Shown here: positions 43,416 to 52,092 of the stretch, in pieces
Position numbering within the stretch: position 1 is the stretch's first letter
Layout of the letters: each line of letters begins with the position of its first letter
Source: Motiliproteus sp036960175
Lineage (GTDB): Bacteria > Pseudomonadota > Gammaproteobacteria > Pseudomonadales > Balneatricaceae
Reading direction: 5' to 3'
DNA: 64,000 nt
Assembly: GCA_036960175.1 (NCBI GenBank)
Contig: JBALWH010000020.1
Coordinates: 8,141 to 72,140 of the forward strand
Notes under the pieces: generated by a model
Seen by the model: only the letters and a program-made list of their open reading frames with translations
The model's database searches: none
What the model was told of the DNA's origin: nothing
Made by a program: the position numbers and the translations under genes

Positions 43416-44856
43416 AACTTTGCTCCCCTTTTAATAATGTTGAAGGTCCGATAAAGACACCCTGTCGTGTCGCTTGCCAGTGATTTTCCTCCATCGAAGT
43501 AATCTTAAATTCCAACGGTAAACTAGTCGCTTTAAGCTGGTCGCGGGGAATACGCACAAAGACGTCATGAGCGGTGACACCGGACGCTATAATAGGGATC
43601 GGCCTATCAGCGCCCCGGACCATTAGATCAACCGCGGCGTTAACCGTAATTTCCACCGACATTTGCTGGTCTGTCTTATTTAGGATCTTCAGCCGATAAC
43701 GGTTTTGAATCGAGCCATCACTTTGCATAACAAACAGCGGCTGCCGATGCTGAATCACTTTCAGCTCTAAAGCATCGAGAGTGGCAAGCCCGTAAACACC
43801 ACCAAAGACTGAAGCGACCAAAATCCCGAGGTAAACCCAGACTCTTGGACGGAAATACCAGCGTGCTTGTTTTCTGCCCTCTAGGCCATTGAGCGAGTCA
43901 TAGCGCACCAACCCTTTGGGTCTACCAATTTTCTCCATCACCGAATCACAGGCATCTATACACAGACCACAGGTAATGCAGCCCTGCTGTTGCCCATCAC
44001 GGATATCCACTCCGGTGGGACAGACCGCCACACACAGATTACAGTCGATACAATCTCCCAAGGCTGGATCAACCTTATCCTTCTGCAATCGCCCTCGGTT
44101 CTCACCCCGGACCGCATCATAGGCAGGCAGCACGGTATCGCTATCCACCATCACCCCTTGAATCCTGGAGTAGGGGCACAACCACAAGCAGGTCTGCTCG
44201 CGCATAAACCCCGCCAGCGTGTATGTTCCAAAGACGAAAGCACCGATCGTAACCAACGCCTCAAAAGGAATGGAGAGATTAAGCAATCCTCGCCACAATT
44301 CACCCGCATCCATAAACCAGGCAACAAAACTGACACCGGTTAACAAGCCGATCAGCAACCACAGGCTATGCTTGATTGCCTTAAGCTGTATTTTTTTAAA
44401 AGACCAAGGTGCTTGATCGAGCTTTTGTCGCTGCCGTGGCGATCCCTCCAGCCACTCTTCGATCCAGACATAAACATCCGTCCATACCGTCTGAAAACAG
44501 AAATAACCACAGAACACCCGCCCGGCAACAGCCGTAACCACGGCTAGAAGAATGGCGAAGAACAATAAAATCAGCGCCAGGATCCACAAATCCTGAGGCA
44601 AGATGGTTAGTCCAAATAGATGAAACTTCTGGCTTGGCAGGTCGAACAGTACCGCTTGTCGATCGCCCCATTGCAGATAAGGTCCGAGAAAAAACACCAG
44701 CCATACAGAACTCGCCCACCACTTAAGTGTTCTCCAGCGTCCGGGCATCCGTTTGGGATAGATTTTCTCTTCGCCAACATTGATATGCCACTGACCCACA
44801 TCGGCATAAACATCATCGATGGTCTGGGTGGCAATCAGAGATTCAGAGTTACTCAT
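43405..44856 (-). CDS. ccoG: Cytochrome c oxidase accessory protein CcoG (FixG family)
   Basis: Membrane iron-sulfur protein of 483 residues, implicated in copper handling for cbb3-type oxidases. It has five to six helices, GRVFCGYFCFQTVWTDV, and two ferredoxin-like clusters (CIDCNLCVAVCPTGVDI; CITCGLCIDACDSVM), then a periplasmic immunoglobulin-like domain. The ATG at 44856 has AGGAG eight bases upstream, and it lies inside the end of a 49-codon frame, so the genes are coupled. No ccoN or ccoO genes are near. Confidence 0.9.
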   Translation of the reverse strand: MSNSESLIATQTIDDVYADVGQWHINVGEEKIYPKRMPGRWRTLKWWASSVWLVFFLGPYLQWGDRQAVLFDLPSQKFHLFGLTILPQDLWILALILLFFAILLAVVTAVAGRVFCGYFCFQTVWTDVYVWIEEWLEGSPRQRQKLDQAPWSFKKIQLKAIKHSLWLLIGLLTGVSFVAWFMDAGELWRGLLNLSIPFEALVTIGAFVFGTYTLAGFMREQTCLWLCPYSRIQGVMVDSDTVLPAYDAVRGENRGRLQKDKVDPALGDCIDCNLCVAVCPTGVDIRDGQQQGCITCGLCIDACDSVMEKIGRPKGLVRYDSLNGLEGRKQARWYFRPRVWVYLGILVASVFGGVYGLATLDALELKVIQHRQPLFVMQSDGSIQNRYRLKILNKTDQQMSVEITVNAAVDLMVRGADRPIPIIASGVTAHDVFVRIPRDQLKATSLPLEFKITSMEENHWQATRQGVFIGPSTLLKGEQSYDR

Positions 44857-44998
44857 CGCTATCACTCCTACCGTCACCGTCGTTAGTATTTTCGTGATAA
44901 ATCACCTGCTTTGCTTTAAACCACAGCAACACCAACACAATGACCGAACCCAACACAGCAACTACCGCAGCAATGGCCACCGCATCAATATTAAGCAT
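44849..44998 (-). CDS. Tiny single-pass membrane protein
   Basis: A 49-residue frame not obvious by length. MLNIDAVAIAAVVAVLGSVI begins one hydrophobic helix (about residues 5-26), followed by a basic stretch WFKAKQ and an acidic tail. GGAG lies nine bases before the ATG. The start overlaps the DUF934 stop by eight bases and the stop overlaps ccoG by eight bases, so it is embedded in a coupled chain. Its size and topology recall CcoQ/CcoS-type oxidase accessory peptides, but there is no clear sequence match. Confidence 0.68.
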   Translation of the reverse strand: MLNIDAVAIAAVVAVLGSVIVLVLLWFKAKQVIYHENTNDGDGRSDSDE

Positions 44999-45515
44999 GC
45001 TGTTTATCTCCATTCAGATAGCGGAATTTAAAGGGGGTGCGGGGGCTGTAGATAGAGCCCTGATAGGACAGCTGACTATTGATTAACAGCTGCAATGCCA
45101 GCTCCAGATCCTTCTCTTCAGCCAGCGCGAAGACATTGAATCCACAGCGCCTTAACAGCGGCACCTGATCGGCAATCAAACCACCAAAAGCCCGTAATTC
45201 TCCTTCAAAGCCCAGCACCTCTCGCAACGTCGCCCCCGTGGAAAAAGCGGTGCCATCGGCAAAACTGGAAAAACGAATCGCAATCACGGGTACACGACCA
45301 ATATCAGCGGATATCGCGGCGAGATCCTGCTCCGCTTCAATCCATAGGCCGGGGCAACGGTCTGACGCCCTCAACTGCCTAGGCTGCTGCAGCCACAGCG
45401 ACAACGGCAAAATACTCGGATGCTCAGACTGTGGATCAAATACCGGCTCAGAATCACTATCCAAAAGGGTCCAGATATCATCAACAATACCGCCATCTTT
45501 AATTATTTTGGCCAT
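44991..45515 (-). CDS. DUF934 protein, sulfite reductase partner
   Basis: Soluble protein of 174 residues of the DUF934 family, which commonly accompanies assimilatory sulfite reductase genes. Typical segments are MAKIIKDGGIVDDIWTLL, IAIRFSSFADGTAFSTGATL and DQVPLLRRCGFNVFAL. I chose the ATG at 45515 because AGGAG lies eight bases before it and it overlaps the cysI stop; the frame extends upstream but inside cysI. Biochemical role is not settled. Confidence 0.85.
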   Translation of the reverse strand: MAKIIKDGGIVDDIWTLLDSDSEPVFDPQSEHPSILPLSLWLQQPRQLRASDRCPGLWIEAEQDLAAISADIGRVPVIAIRFSSFADGTAFSTGATLREVLGFEGELRAFGGLIADQVPLLRRCGFNVFALAEEKDLELALQLLINSQLSYQGSIYSPRTPFKFRYLNGDKQHA

Positions 45516-47166
45516 AGACCTGCTCCTTAAATGGCTGCTTTCCGATACGTAAAAAGCAGTCTGGAAAAGTTTCACTTGGGTCCAGTCGCTGCTGAACATA
45601 GACCTGTAAAAGACTATCAATGGCATCTGGCACGGCATCAGCTGGCAACGACGGCCCCAGCACTTTGCCTATCCGTGAATCCACTCCAGACTGCCCCCCG
45701 AGGGTGATCTGAAAGAACTCCTCGCCGTTCTTATCCACGCCTAAAATTCCAATATTGGCGATATGGTGATGGGCGCAGGCGTTAATACAGCCGGATATCC
45801 GAAGACTAATCTGACCGAGGAAATGCAGGTGCTCGAAATCTTCAAAGCGCTTTTGTATGGCGGCACTAATAGGAAGTGAGCGGGTACTGGCCAGGTTGCA
45901 AAAATCAGCGCCGGGGCAACACACAATGTCCGCCGCTGAACCCACAGTTGGGGTTGCCAGATCCTGATTTGCAGATTCCAGCCACAGTAGATACAGATCA
46001 GAGAGTTTTACATGGGGCAGAATCATATTCTGCTGCTGCGAGGTACGGACCTCCGCAAAAGAAAAGCGCTCGGCAAAGTCAGCAACGGCATCCAGTTGAG
46101 CCTGTTGAATATCGCCAGGAGCCTTACCCAGGGCCTTAAGACTCAAGGTAACAGCAGCATAGCCAGAGACACGATGAGGATGGACGTTGTGCTCAAGCCA
46201 GCGTGCGAACAGCGGATGCAAGCGCCGCTGGGCATTTAGATCAGCCTCTGCCTGGAGGCCGTTAATGTGTTCATAGTTCGGCATCGCGAAGAATTGCTGC
46301 GCATGGGCTAGCTCCGCAGGGTCCAGCAAGTAGGACGCACTACGTGTCTGGTTAAACTCTTCTTCCACCTGTTCTTTAAAGGATTCAATACCCAGCGCAT
46401 TCACCAGGATTTTTATCCGTGCTTTGTACTTGTTATCACGCCGGCCATGACGGTTATAGACACGTAGAATCGACTTTATATAGGCCAGTAATTCTTCTTG
46501 CGGAAGAAACTCTCGAATCACTTTCCCCAGCACAGGAGTGCGACCCAAGCCGCCACCCACCCAGACCTGGGCACCAATTTTTCCCGCCGCATTTTTCAGC
46601 AAACGCAGTCCGATATCGTGCAATTGAATGGCTGCTCGATCCTCAGCAGCCCCCACTGCGGCAATCTTGAATTTACGCGGAAGAAAAGCGAATTCAGGAT
46701 GCACCGTAGACCACTGACGAATAATTTCACAGTAGGGCCGAGGGTCAACTACTTCATCTGCGGCGATGCCGGCAAAGGGATCACAAGTAGTATTACGAAT
46801 GCAGTTGCCACTGGTTTGAATCGCATGCATATCGACTTCCAGTAGCTGCTCCTGAACCTCAGTTACCTGCTCCATAGCAATCCAGTTGAATTGCACATTT
46901 TGACGCGTGGTGACATGGCAATAACCCTGATCATAACGTCGCGCAATATGCGCCAGTTGTCGCAACTGCCTTGATGAAATCACTCCATAGGGAATAGCCA
47001 CCCGCAGCATAGGTGCATGTTTTTGGATATATAATCCATTCTGAAGGCGTAGAGGTAAGAACGCCTCTTCACTGATTTCATCCCGCAGGCGGCGCCCCAT
47101 CTGATCTTTAAACTGGGCAACGCGATCGCTCACAATTTGACGATCATAATCATCGTATTGATACAT
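45499..47166 (-). CDS. cysI: Assimilatory sulfite reductase, siroheme protein
   Basis: Reduces sulfite to sulfide with siroheme and a 4Fe-4S cluster. The 555-residue protein has two ferredoxin-like half domains, RYDQGYCHVTTRQNVQFNW, the siroheme region TSGNCIRNTTCDPFAG, and the cluster ligands CCPGADFC and SGCINACAHH. It heads the coupled minus-strand operon. Its substrate links it to the SoeABC system, which competes for the same sulfite. Nitrite reductase of the same fold is an alternative, but the DUF934 partner favours sulfite. Confidence 0.88.
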   Translation of the reverse strand: MYQYDDYDRQIVSDRVAQFKDQMGRRLRDEISEEAFLPLRLQNGLYIQKHAPMLRVAIPYGVISSRQLRQLAHIARRYDQGYCHVTTRQNVQFNWIAMEQVTEVQEQLLEVDMHAIQTSGNCIRNTTCDPFAGIAADEVVDPRPYCEIIRQWSTVHPEFAFLPRKFKIAAVGAAEDRAAIQLHDIGLRLLKNAAGKIGAQVWVGGGLGRTPVLGKVIREFLPQEELLAYIKSILRVYNRHGRRDNKYKARIKILVNALGIESFKEQVEEEFNQTRSASYLLDPAELAHAQQFFAMPNYEHINGLQAEADLNAQRRLHPLFARWLEHNVHPHRVSGYAAVTLSLKALGKAPGDIQQAQLDAVADFAERFSFAEVRTSQQQNMILPHVKLSDLYLLWLESANQDLATPTVGSAADIVCCPGADFCNLASTRSLPISAAIQKRFEDFEHLHFLGQISLRISGCINACAHHHIANIGILGVDKNGEEFFQITLGGQSGVDSRIGKVLGPSLPADAVPDAIDSLLQVYVQQRLDPSETFPDCFLRIGKQPFKEQVYGQNN

Positions 47167-47296
47167 TTGACTTCACACTCTCTATAACTGCACGGCCGAT
47201 TTCAGCGGCTAAAACCATCACAGTGAATCGGTAACCAGGGTTTCCAATTGGCTAACGGCGCTTGTTAAGTAGAGTAATTCATTCGGGTAATTGGAG

Positions 47297-47332
47297 TACA
47301 GATTCAGAATTTGCTATATTTACAGGGTCAGA
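47297..47332. promoter_or_regulatory. Direct repeats in the cysI-MocR gap
   Basis: TACAGATTCAGA at 47297 and TACAGGGTCAGA at 47321 differ in two bases and are 24 bp apart. MocR-type regulators often bind direct repeats next to their own gene. The sites would serve the divergent regulator and cysI. Confidence 0.45.
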
Positions 47333-47380
47333 TTATACGGTTCTGTAACTGCACCCATTACTTTTCAGGCATCTGTACCC

Positions 47381-48790
47381 ATGAGCGATTATCTATATAA
47401 GCAGCTGATTCAGGATTTAGCTGAAGAGATCCGATCCGGGCGCCGCGCCGCTGGCGAGCGCATGCCTTCGGTACGCGGCCTGAGCCAAGACAGAGAGGTA
47501 TCCAAATCGACAGTACTAGCGGCTTACGACCGGCTCGAAGCCGACGGACTTATCTCTGCCCGCCCCCGTTCTGGCTATTACGTTAACGCCCTGCAATCGA
47601 ATGATCCGCTGCTGGTAAAAACTCCGTCCACCAGCCGTCCCGAAGCGATGCCGCTGCCTGTCACCGCAGGCCAGGTGCTGATCGATATCATGGAACGAGG
47701 GGCCGCATTCGATCTGCTCTCCTGTCAGGACAAAACCCTGGCAAACGAGTCTCTGCGCCGCTGCCTGTCCCGCGCGCAACGCCAGCAAACCAACCGCGAA
47801 CAACTGAACTACGATGAGCCCGCTGGGCTGTTGCCATTACGAGAGTTACTGGCGCAAAGACTATGGTCCGGCGGCAGTAAAATCGGCGCCGAGGACTTGG
47901 TTATCACCTCCGGCTGTCAGAATGCGCTGCTGCTGGCACTGATGGCGACTACCACTCGCGGGGATGTGGTCGCGGTAGAATCACCGGGGTTCTACGGGGT
48001 TTTTCAACTCATCGAAGCGCTGGGGCTAAAAGCCTTGGAACTGCCCAGCTCGCCGGAGCAGGGCCTCAGTCCAGAGGCGCTGGAGCTGGCTCTGCAGCAC
48101 TGGGATATAAAGGCGCTAGTGGTATCTCCCTGTTATGGCACACCGACTGGCGCCAGCATGCCCGACAGCCATAAACAGAAAATTTTGGAGCTGACTCAAA
48201 CCCGCGACATCCCCGTCATCGAAGACGATATCTATGGGGAACTCTGTTTCAGTGACCACCGACCTAGGACACTGCACTCCTATGACGATAGCGGTTCGGT
48301 ACTGCTCTGCTCCTCCTTTTCCAAGAGTCTATCCAGAGACTTGCGCATCGGCTGGATCACACCGGGAAAATACAAAAACAAGATCAAGCAACTGAAGCTG
48401 GTCACCAGCCTGGCAAGCGGTCAGTCACAGCAATGGGGGTTGGCTCATTTTCTCGAAGAAGGCAGTTTTGACCGCCACCTGAGACTCAGGCGACAGCAAC
48501 TCAAACAACAGTATCAGCAGTTACTTGAGCTTATTCGTGTGTATTTACCCATGGCGGAAAGCTGCAGTCGACCCCAAGGGGGGCTGTCACTATGGCTGGA
48601 GCTACCTGCGTCGGTGGATACACTTAATTTGTACCGCAGCGCATTAGCACAGGAAATAATCCTCACTCCAGGGCGGCTGTTTAGCGCCCAGGAACATTAT
48701 CGCAACGCCTTGCGCCTCAGTTTTGCCCACCCCTGGACTGACGACCGCAAAGCCGCGGTGAGAAGACTGGGGGAGCTATTGGACAACTAA
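47381..48790 (+). CDS. MocR-type PLP-dependent transcriptional regulator
   Basis: A fusion of a GntR winged helix (about residues 1-75, GERMPSVRGLSQDREVSKST) to an aminotransferase-like domain, 469 residues in all. The PLP lysine is probably in SSFSKSLSRDLRIGW, and the substrate-binding Arg region is RLSFAHP. I chose the ATG at 47381, where the domain begins; the frame extends to 47291. It is divergent from the sulfite reductase gene and may regulate it. TauR and PdxR are in this group; the ligand here is unknown. Confidence 0.88.
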   Translation: MSDYLYKQLIQDLAEEIRSGRRAAGERMPSVRGLSQDREVSKSTVLAAYDRLEADGLISARPRSGYYVNALQSNDPLLVKTPSTSRPEAMPLPVTAGQVLIDIMERGAAFDLLSCQDKTLANESLRRCLSRAQRQQTNREQLNYDEPAGLLPLRELLAQRLWSGGSKIGAEDLVITSGCQNALLLALMATTTRGDVVAVESPGFYGVFQLIEALGLKALELPSSPEQGLSPEALELALQHWDIKALVVSPCYGTPTGASMPDSHKQKILELTQTRDIPVIEDDIYGELCFSDHRPRTLHSYDDSGSVLLCSSFSKSLSRDLRIGWITPGKYKNKIKQLKLVTSLASGQSQQWGLAHFLEEGSFDRHLRLRRQQLKQQYQQLLELIRVYLPMAESCSRPQGGLSLWLELPASVDTLNLYRSALAQEIILTPGRLFSAQEHYRNALRLSFAHPWTDDRKAAVRRLGELLDN

Positions 48791-48868
48791 ACTGTCCGAA
48801 ATACAGCACGGCCAATCAACGATGACTCTGTGTTTCAAGCCGCCACCGTCGAGCGCCGGAGAGCGGGG

Positions 48869-49450
48869 CTAACTAGATTTCTTCACATACTGGGTCAATA
48901 TCACAATGCGCTGACCACTCACCCGCCCTTCAATCTGTTCAGCATTATCAGGCACCAGGGAGATACCACGTACAGCGGTTCCACGCTTGGCAGTAAAATT
49001 GGCACCTTTAACATTCAGATCTTTGGTCAAGGTAACGGTATCTCCAGCCGCAAGCTGAGCACCATTACAGTCGAGATGTTTAACTGCAGATTCATCCTCC
49101 TGTGCAGGCGCACCCGCCTGAGCCCACGCCATGGTCTCATCATCCAGATAGAGCATATCCAGCGCATCCTGCGCCCAACCCTCAGCACTCAGACGCTTCA
49201 GCATACGCCACGCCATCACCTGCACGGCAGGGACTTGAGACCACATGCTGTCATTCAAACAATGCCAATGGTGCAGGTCGATTGTATCCAGGTTGTCGAT
49301 CTGCCCCTTACAGGTATTGCACAGCAAGACACTTTGGTCCGCGCCACCGGCAACAACCGGTGCGACCTCAAACACAGACAGGTTCTCGGACTGAGCGCAA
49401 AGCTCACATTTAGAGCCGCTACGTTGCTGCAGGGTTTGTTCAATGCTCAT
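48869..49450 (-). CDS. phnA: PhnA-family zinc-ribbon protein
   Basis: A 193-residue protein with an N-terminal zinc ribbon (CELCAQSENL; LCNTCKGQI) and the C-terminal PhnA/YjdM domain (LDCNGAQLAAGDTVTLTKDL). Despite its historical name it is not a phosphonate enzyme in most bacteria. It is 16 bp after luxS on the same strand and converges with the MocR gene. Confidence 0.88.
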   Translation of the reverse strand: MSIEQTLQQRSGSKCELCAQSENLSVFEVAPVVAGGADQSVLLCNTCKGQIDNLDTIDLHHWHCLNDSMWSQVPAVQVMAWRMLKRLSAEGWAQDALDMLYLDDETMAWAQAGAPAQEDESAVKHLDCNGAQLAAGDTVTLTKDLNVKGANFTAKRGTAVRGISLVPDNAEQIEGRVSGQRIVILTQYVKKSS

Positions 49451-49466
49451 AATTTAATTTTCTATC

Positions 49467-49979
49467 TCAGGAGTGTTCTTCAAGGAATTTAGGATCCAGC
49501 TTCAGCTCAGCATTACTATTAACGCCTACGCCCTGGCGTTTGATATCAGCGGCGATATCCTGCGCTTCCTGCAAAGAGTGCATATGGTAAGTACCACACT
49601 GGTAAACGTTCAGTTCTGGAATATCTTTCTGGTCCTGAACCGCCATCACGTCCGCCATGGCTGCCAGCCAGGCATCAGCGACGCGTTGCTCGTCAGGAGC
49701 TCCGATCAGACTCATGTAAAAGCCGGTACGGCAACCCATGGGAGAGACGTCGATAATTTCGACGCCGTTACCATTGAGGTGGTTACGGATAAAACCGGCA
49801 AACAGGTGCTCTAGGGTGTGAATACCCTTTTCGCTGAGGATGCCCTCATTGGGGGCGCAGAAACGCAGATCAAATACCGTAATGGTGTCACCAGTCGGTG
49901 TCGTCATAGTTTTTGCCACGCGTACCGCCGGTGCATTCATGCGGGTGTGGTCGACGGTAAAACTATCTAACAAAGGCAT
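49467..49979 (-). CDS. luxS: S-ribosylhomocysteine lyase
   Basis: Splits S-ribosylhomocysteine to homocysteine and the autoinducer-2 precursor. The 170 residues start MPLLDSFTVDHTRM as in enterobacterial LuxS; the metal site HTLEH and the catalytic Cys in MGCRTGFYM are present. AGAGGAC lies before the ATG at 49979. The activated-methyl-cycle partner pfs is not adjacent. Confidence 0.96.
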   Translation of the reverse strand: MPLLDSFTVDHTRMNAPAVRVAKTMTTPTGDTITVFDLRFCAPNEGILSEKGIHTLEHLFAGFIRNHLNGNGVEIIDVSPMGCRTGFYMSLIGAPDEQRVADAWLAAMADVMAVQDQKDIPELNVYQCGTYHMHSLQEAQDIAADIKRQGVGVNSNAELKLDPKFLEEHS

Positions 49980-50018
49980 GGGTTTGTCCTCTAGTGTTCT
50001 GTTCAAAGACGATCAGGA

Positions 50019-50441
50019 TTAATCCAATCCTAACCGTGGAATTTCCATTTTCGGGCAACGATCCATCACAACTTTTAGACCATAATTACTGGCCCGTCGC
50101 GCCGCTTCCCCATTAATCACACCGATCTGCATCCAGATACTCTTGGCCTTGATGCGGATAGCCGCATCGCAGACTTCCCCTGCAGACTGAGAATTACGGA
50201 ATATATCGACCATATCCACAGGCACCCGAATATCCTCAAGCTTGCTGTAAACATGCTGTCCCAGCAGCAGCTCACCGGCAATACAAGGATTCACCGGGAT
50301 CACTTTATAACCCCTGGCTTGCAGATAGGCCATGATTCGATGGCTATCACGATGGGGTTTCGGACTGGCTCCGACCAGTGCGATAGTGCGGGTCTCGGTC
50401 AGAATATCGCTGATATACTCATCATCATATTGCAGGTGCAT
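50019..50441 (-). CDS. CoA-binding domain protein (YccU-like)
   Basis: A 140-residue Rossmann-type protein: ALVGASPKPHRDSHRIMAYL near the N-terminus and a C-terminal YGLKVVMDRCPKMEIPRL typical of YccU. It is probably cotranscribed with luxS (39 bp gap). The molecular role of the family is not clear. Confidence 0.88.
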   Translation of the reverse strand: MHLQYDDEYISDILTETRTIALVGASPKPHRDSHRIMAYLQARGYKVIPVNPCIAGELLLGQHVYSKLEDIRVPVDMVDIFRNSQSAGEVCDAAIRIKAKSIWMQIGVINGEAARRASNYGLKVVMDRCPKMEIPRLGLD

Positions 50442-50477
50442 CTAGTAGATCTCCCTTGCCGCGATCAATAGTTAGGG

Positions 50478-51227
50478 TTAACGATCACCACAGGTGGGAC
50501 ATTGAGGATCACGCTTAAGTTTCAAACTGCGCCATTCCAAATTCTTCGCATCCAACAATAATAAACGCCCGACCAAGGGTTTGCCAAAACCAATCAACAC
50601 TTTTAGCGTTTCCATCGCTTGAGCAGTCCCAATCATCCCCACCAGCGGCGCAATCACGCCACTCTCCGAACAGGTCAGCTGCGCATCATCTCCCTCTGGA
50701 TAGAGACAGCGATAACAGGGGCTCTCTGGATCGCGGCTATCATACACGGCAAGCTGCCCATCAAGACGTATAGCCGCTCCGGAAATCAACGGGGTCTTCT
50801 GCTTTACACAAGCTGCATTGATGGCAAAACGGACGGAAAAATTATCAGTACAGTCGACTACCGCATCGGCCAAGCGTACCTGCCGCTCCAATTCTTCATC
50901 ATCCATCACCGCCGAAACACAAGTCACTTCTATGTCAGGGTTATTGGCCAGCAGGCTGTCCCGTGCCGATTCTACCTTAGTGCGGCCTATATCATCAGTG
51001 CCGTGGACAATCTGGCGCTGCAAATTAGTCAGCTCAACCCTGTCAAAATCAGCCAGGACCAGGTGCCCTACTCCAGCCGCTGCCAGATAAATGGAAACCG
51101 GCGATCCCAGACCGCCCAGCCCCATAATCAGCACCCGGGAAGCCAGTAGTTTCTCCTGCCCATCGATATCGACATCCGGCAACATAATCTGCCGGCTGTA
51201 ACGTAGCAGCTGCTCATCTTTCATCAT
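50478..51227 (-). CDS. moeB: MoeB/HesA-family adenylyltransferase
   Basis: ThiF-family E1-like enzyme of 249 residues that would activate the C-terminus of MoaD for molybdopterin synthesis. It has the nucleotide motif MGLGGLGSP, RQIVHGTDDIG and zinc ligands CYRC and CPTC. The ATG at 51227 overlaps the prmC stop by one base and has AGGAG upstream. The SoeA enzyme needs a molybdopterin cofactor. Synteny with prmC, prfA and hemA is conserved in gammaproteobacteria. Confidence 0.9.
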   Translation of the reverse strand: MMKDEQLLRYSRQIMLPDVDIDGQEKLLASRVLIMGLGGLGSPVSIYLAAAGVGHLVLADFDRVELTNLQRQIVHGTDDIGRTKVESARDSLLANNPDIEVTCVSAVMDDEELERQVRLADAVVDCTDNFSVRFAINAACVKQKTPLISGAAIRLDGQLAVYDSRDPESPCYRCLYPEGDDAQLTCSESGVIAPLVGMIGTAQAMETLKVLIGFGKPLVGRLLLLDAKNLEWRSLKLKRDPQCPTCGDR

Positions 51228-52090
51228 TACTCTCCTGTCTGCTGGGGTCGACACCCAGCAGTGACACGGTCCCGATCATCGAGATCAGTAAAAGTCTCGA
51301 CTTGCAGGTAATCCAGTTCAAGCAAACATTGGCGTACTTTCAAACCTTGATCATAGCCATGTTCAAACAGCAACCAGGCACCCGGTTTCAGACACTCTAG
51401 CGCCTGCCGGGCAATAGTTTCAATATCGGACATACCGGCATTATCAGCCACCAGTGCTGAGCGAGGTTCGAATCGTACATCACCCTGGTCAAGGTGAGGG
51501 TCTTGCGGATCAATATAGGGCGGATTGCTAACGATCATATCCAAATTCTGGCGATACTCATCCAGCAATGGTGCACACCAGCTACCCTGCAACACCCGAA
51601 CATTATTGAGGGACAACTGTTGACGATTACGTTCTGCCAACACCACCGCCTCTTCCACCCGATCCACTGCCAATACCTCCCAGCCTGGACGCTCACTGGC
51701 CAGCGACAAAGCGATGGCGCCAGTACCTGTGCCCAGATCAGCAACCTTAAAAGGCCCGTTTGCTAACAGCTGCAAAGCCAGTTCAACCAAACGTTCGGTG
51801 TCAGGACGAGGAATCAGGGTGCTGCTGTTGACCTCCAGACTCAAGGTCCAGAAATCCCGCCGGCCAAGGATATGAGCGATGGGCTCACCCTGCTGACGCC
51901 TAGCAAGTAGCTGTTCAAAGTGTAATTGCTGAGGCTCCGTAAGGAGTTTCTCAGGCCAAGTATACAGATAGCTTCGGGGCTTACTGAGCACCTGCTCCAG
52001 CAATAGTTGCAGGTCTAGATCGGGACTGTCGGATAGGGCTCCCAGACTGGCGCTATGAGCCAAGGCCTGGGCAATAGTCAGCAGCGCCAT
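51227..52090 (-). CDS. prmC: Release factor glutamine N5-methyltransferase
   Basis: Methylates the Gln of the GGQ motif of release factors. The 287 residues carry the SAM motif VADLGTGTGAIALSLA and the catalytic NPPY. It starts two bases after prfA, its substrate gene. Confidence 0.95.
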   Translation of the reverse strand: MALLTIAQALAHSASLGALSDSPDLDLQLLLEQVLSKPRSYLYTWPEKLLTEPQQLHFEQLLARRQQGEPIAHILGRRDFWTLSLEVNSSTLIPRPDTERLVELALQLLANGPFKVADLGTGTGAIALSLASERPGWEVLAVDRVEEAVVLAERNRQQLSLNNVRVLQGSWCAPLLDEYRQNLDMIVSNPPYIDPQDPHLDQGDVRFEPRSALVADNAGMSDIETIARQALECLKPGAWLLFEHGYDQGLKVRQCLLELDYLQVETFTDLDDRDRVTAGCRPQQTGE

Positions 52091-52092
52091 GA

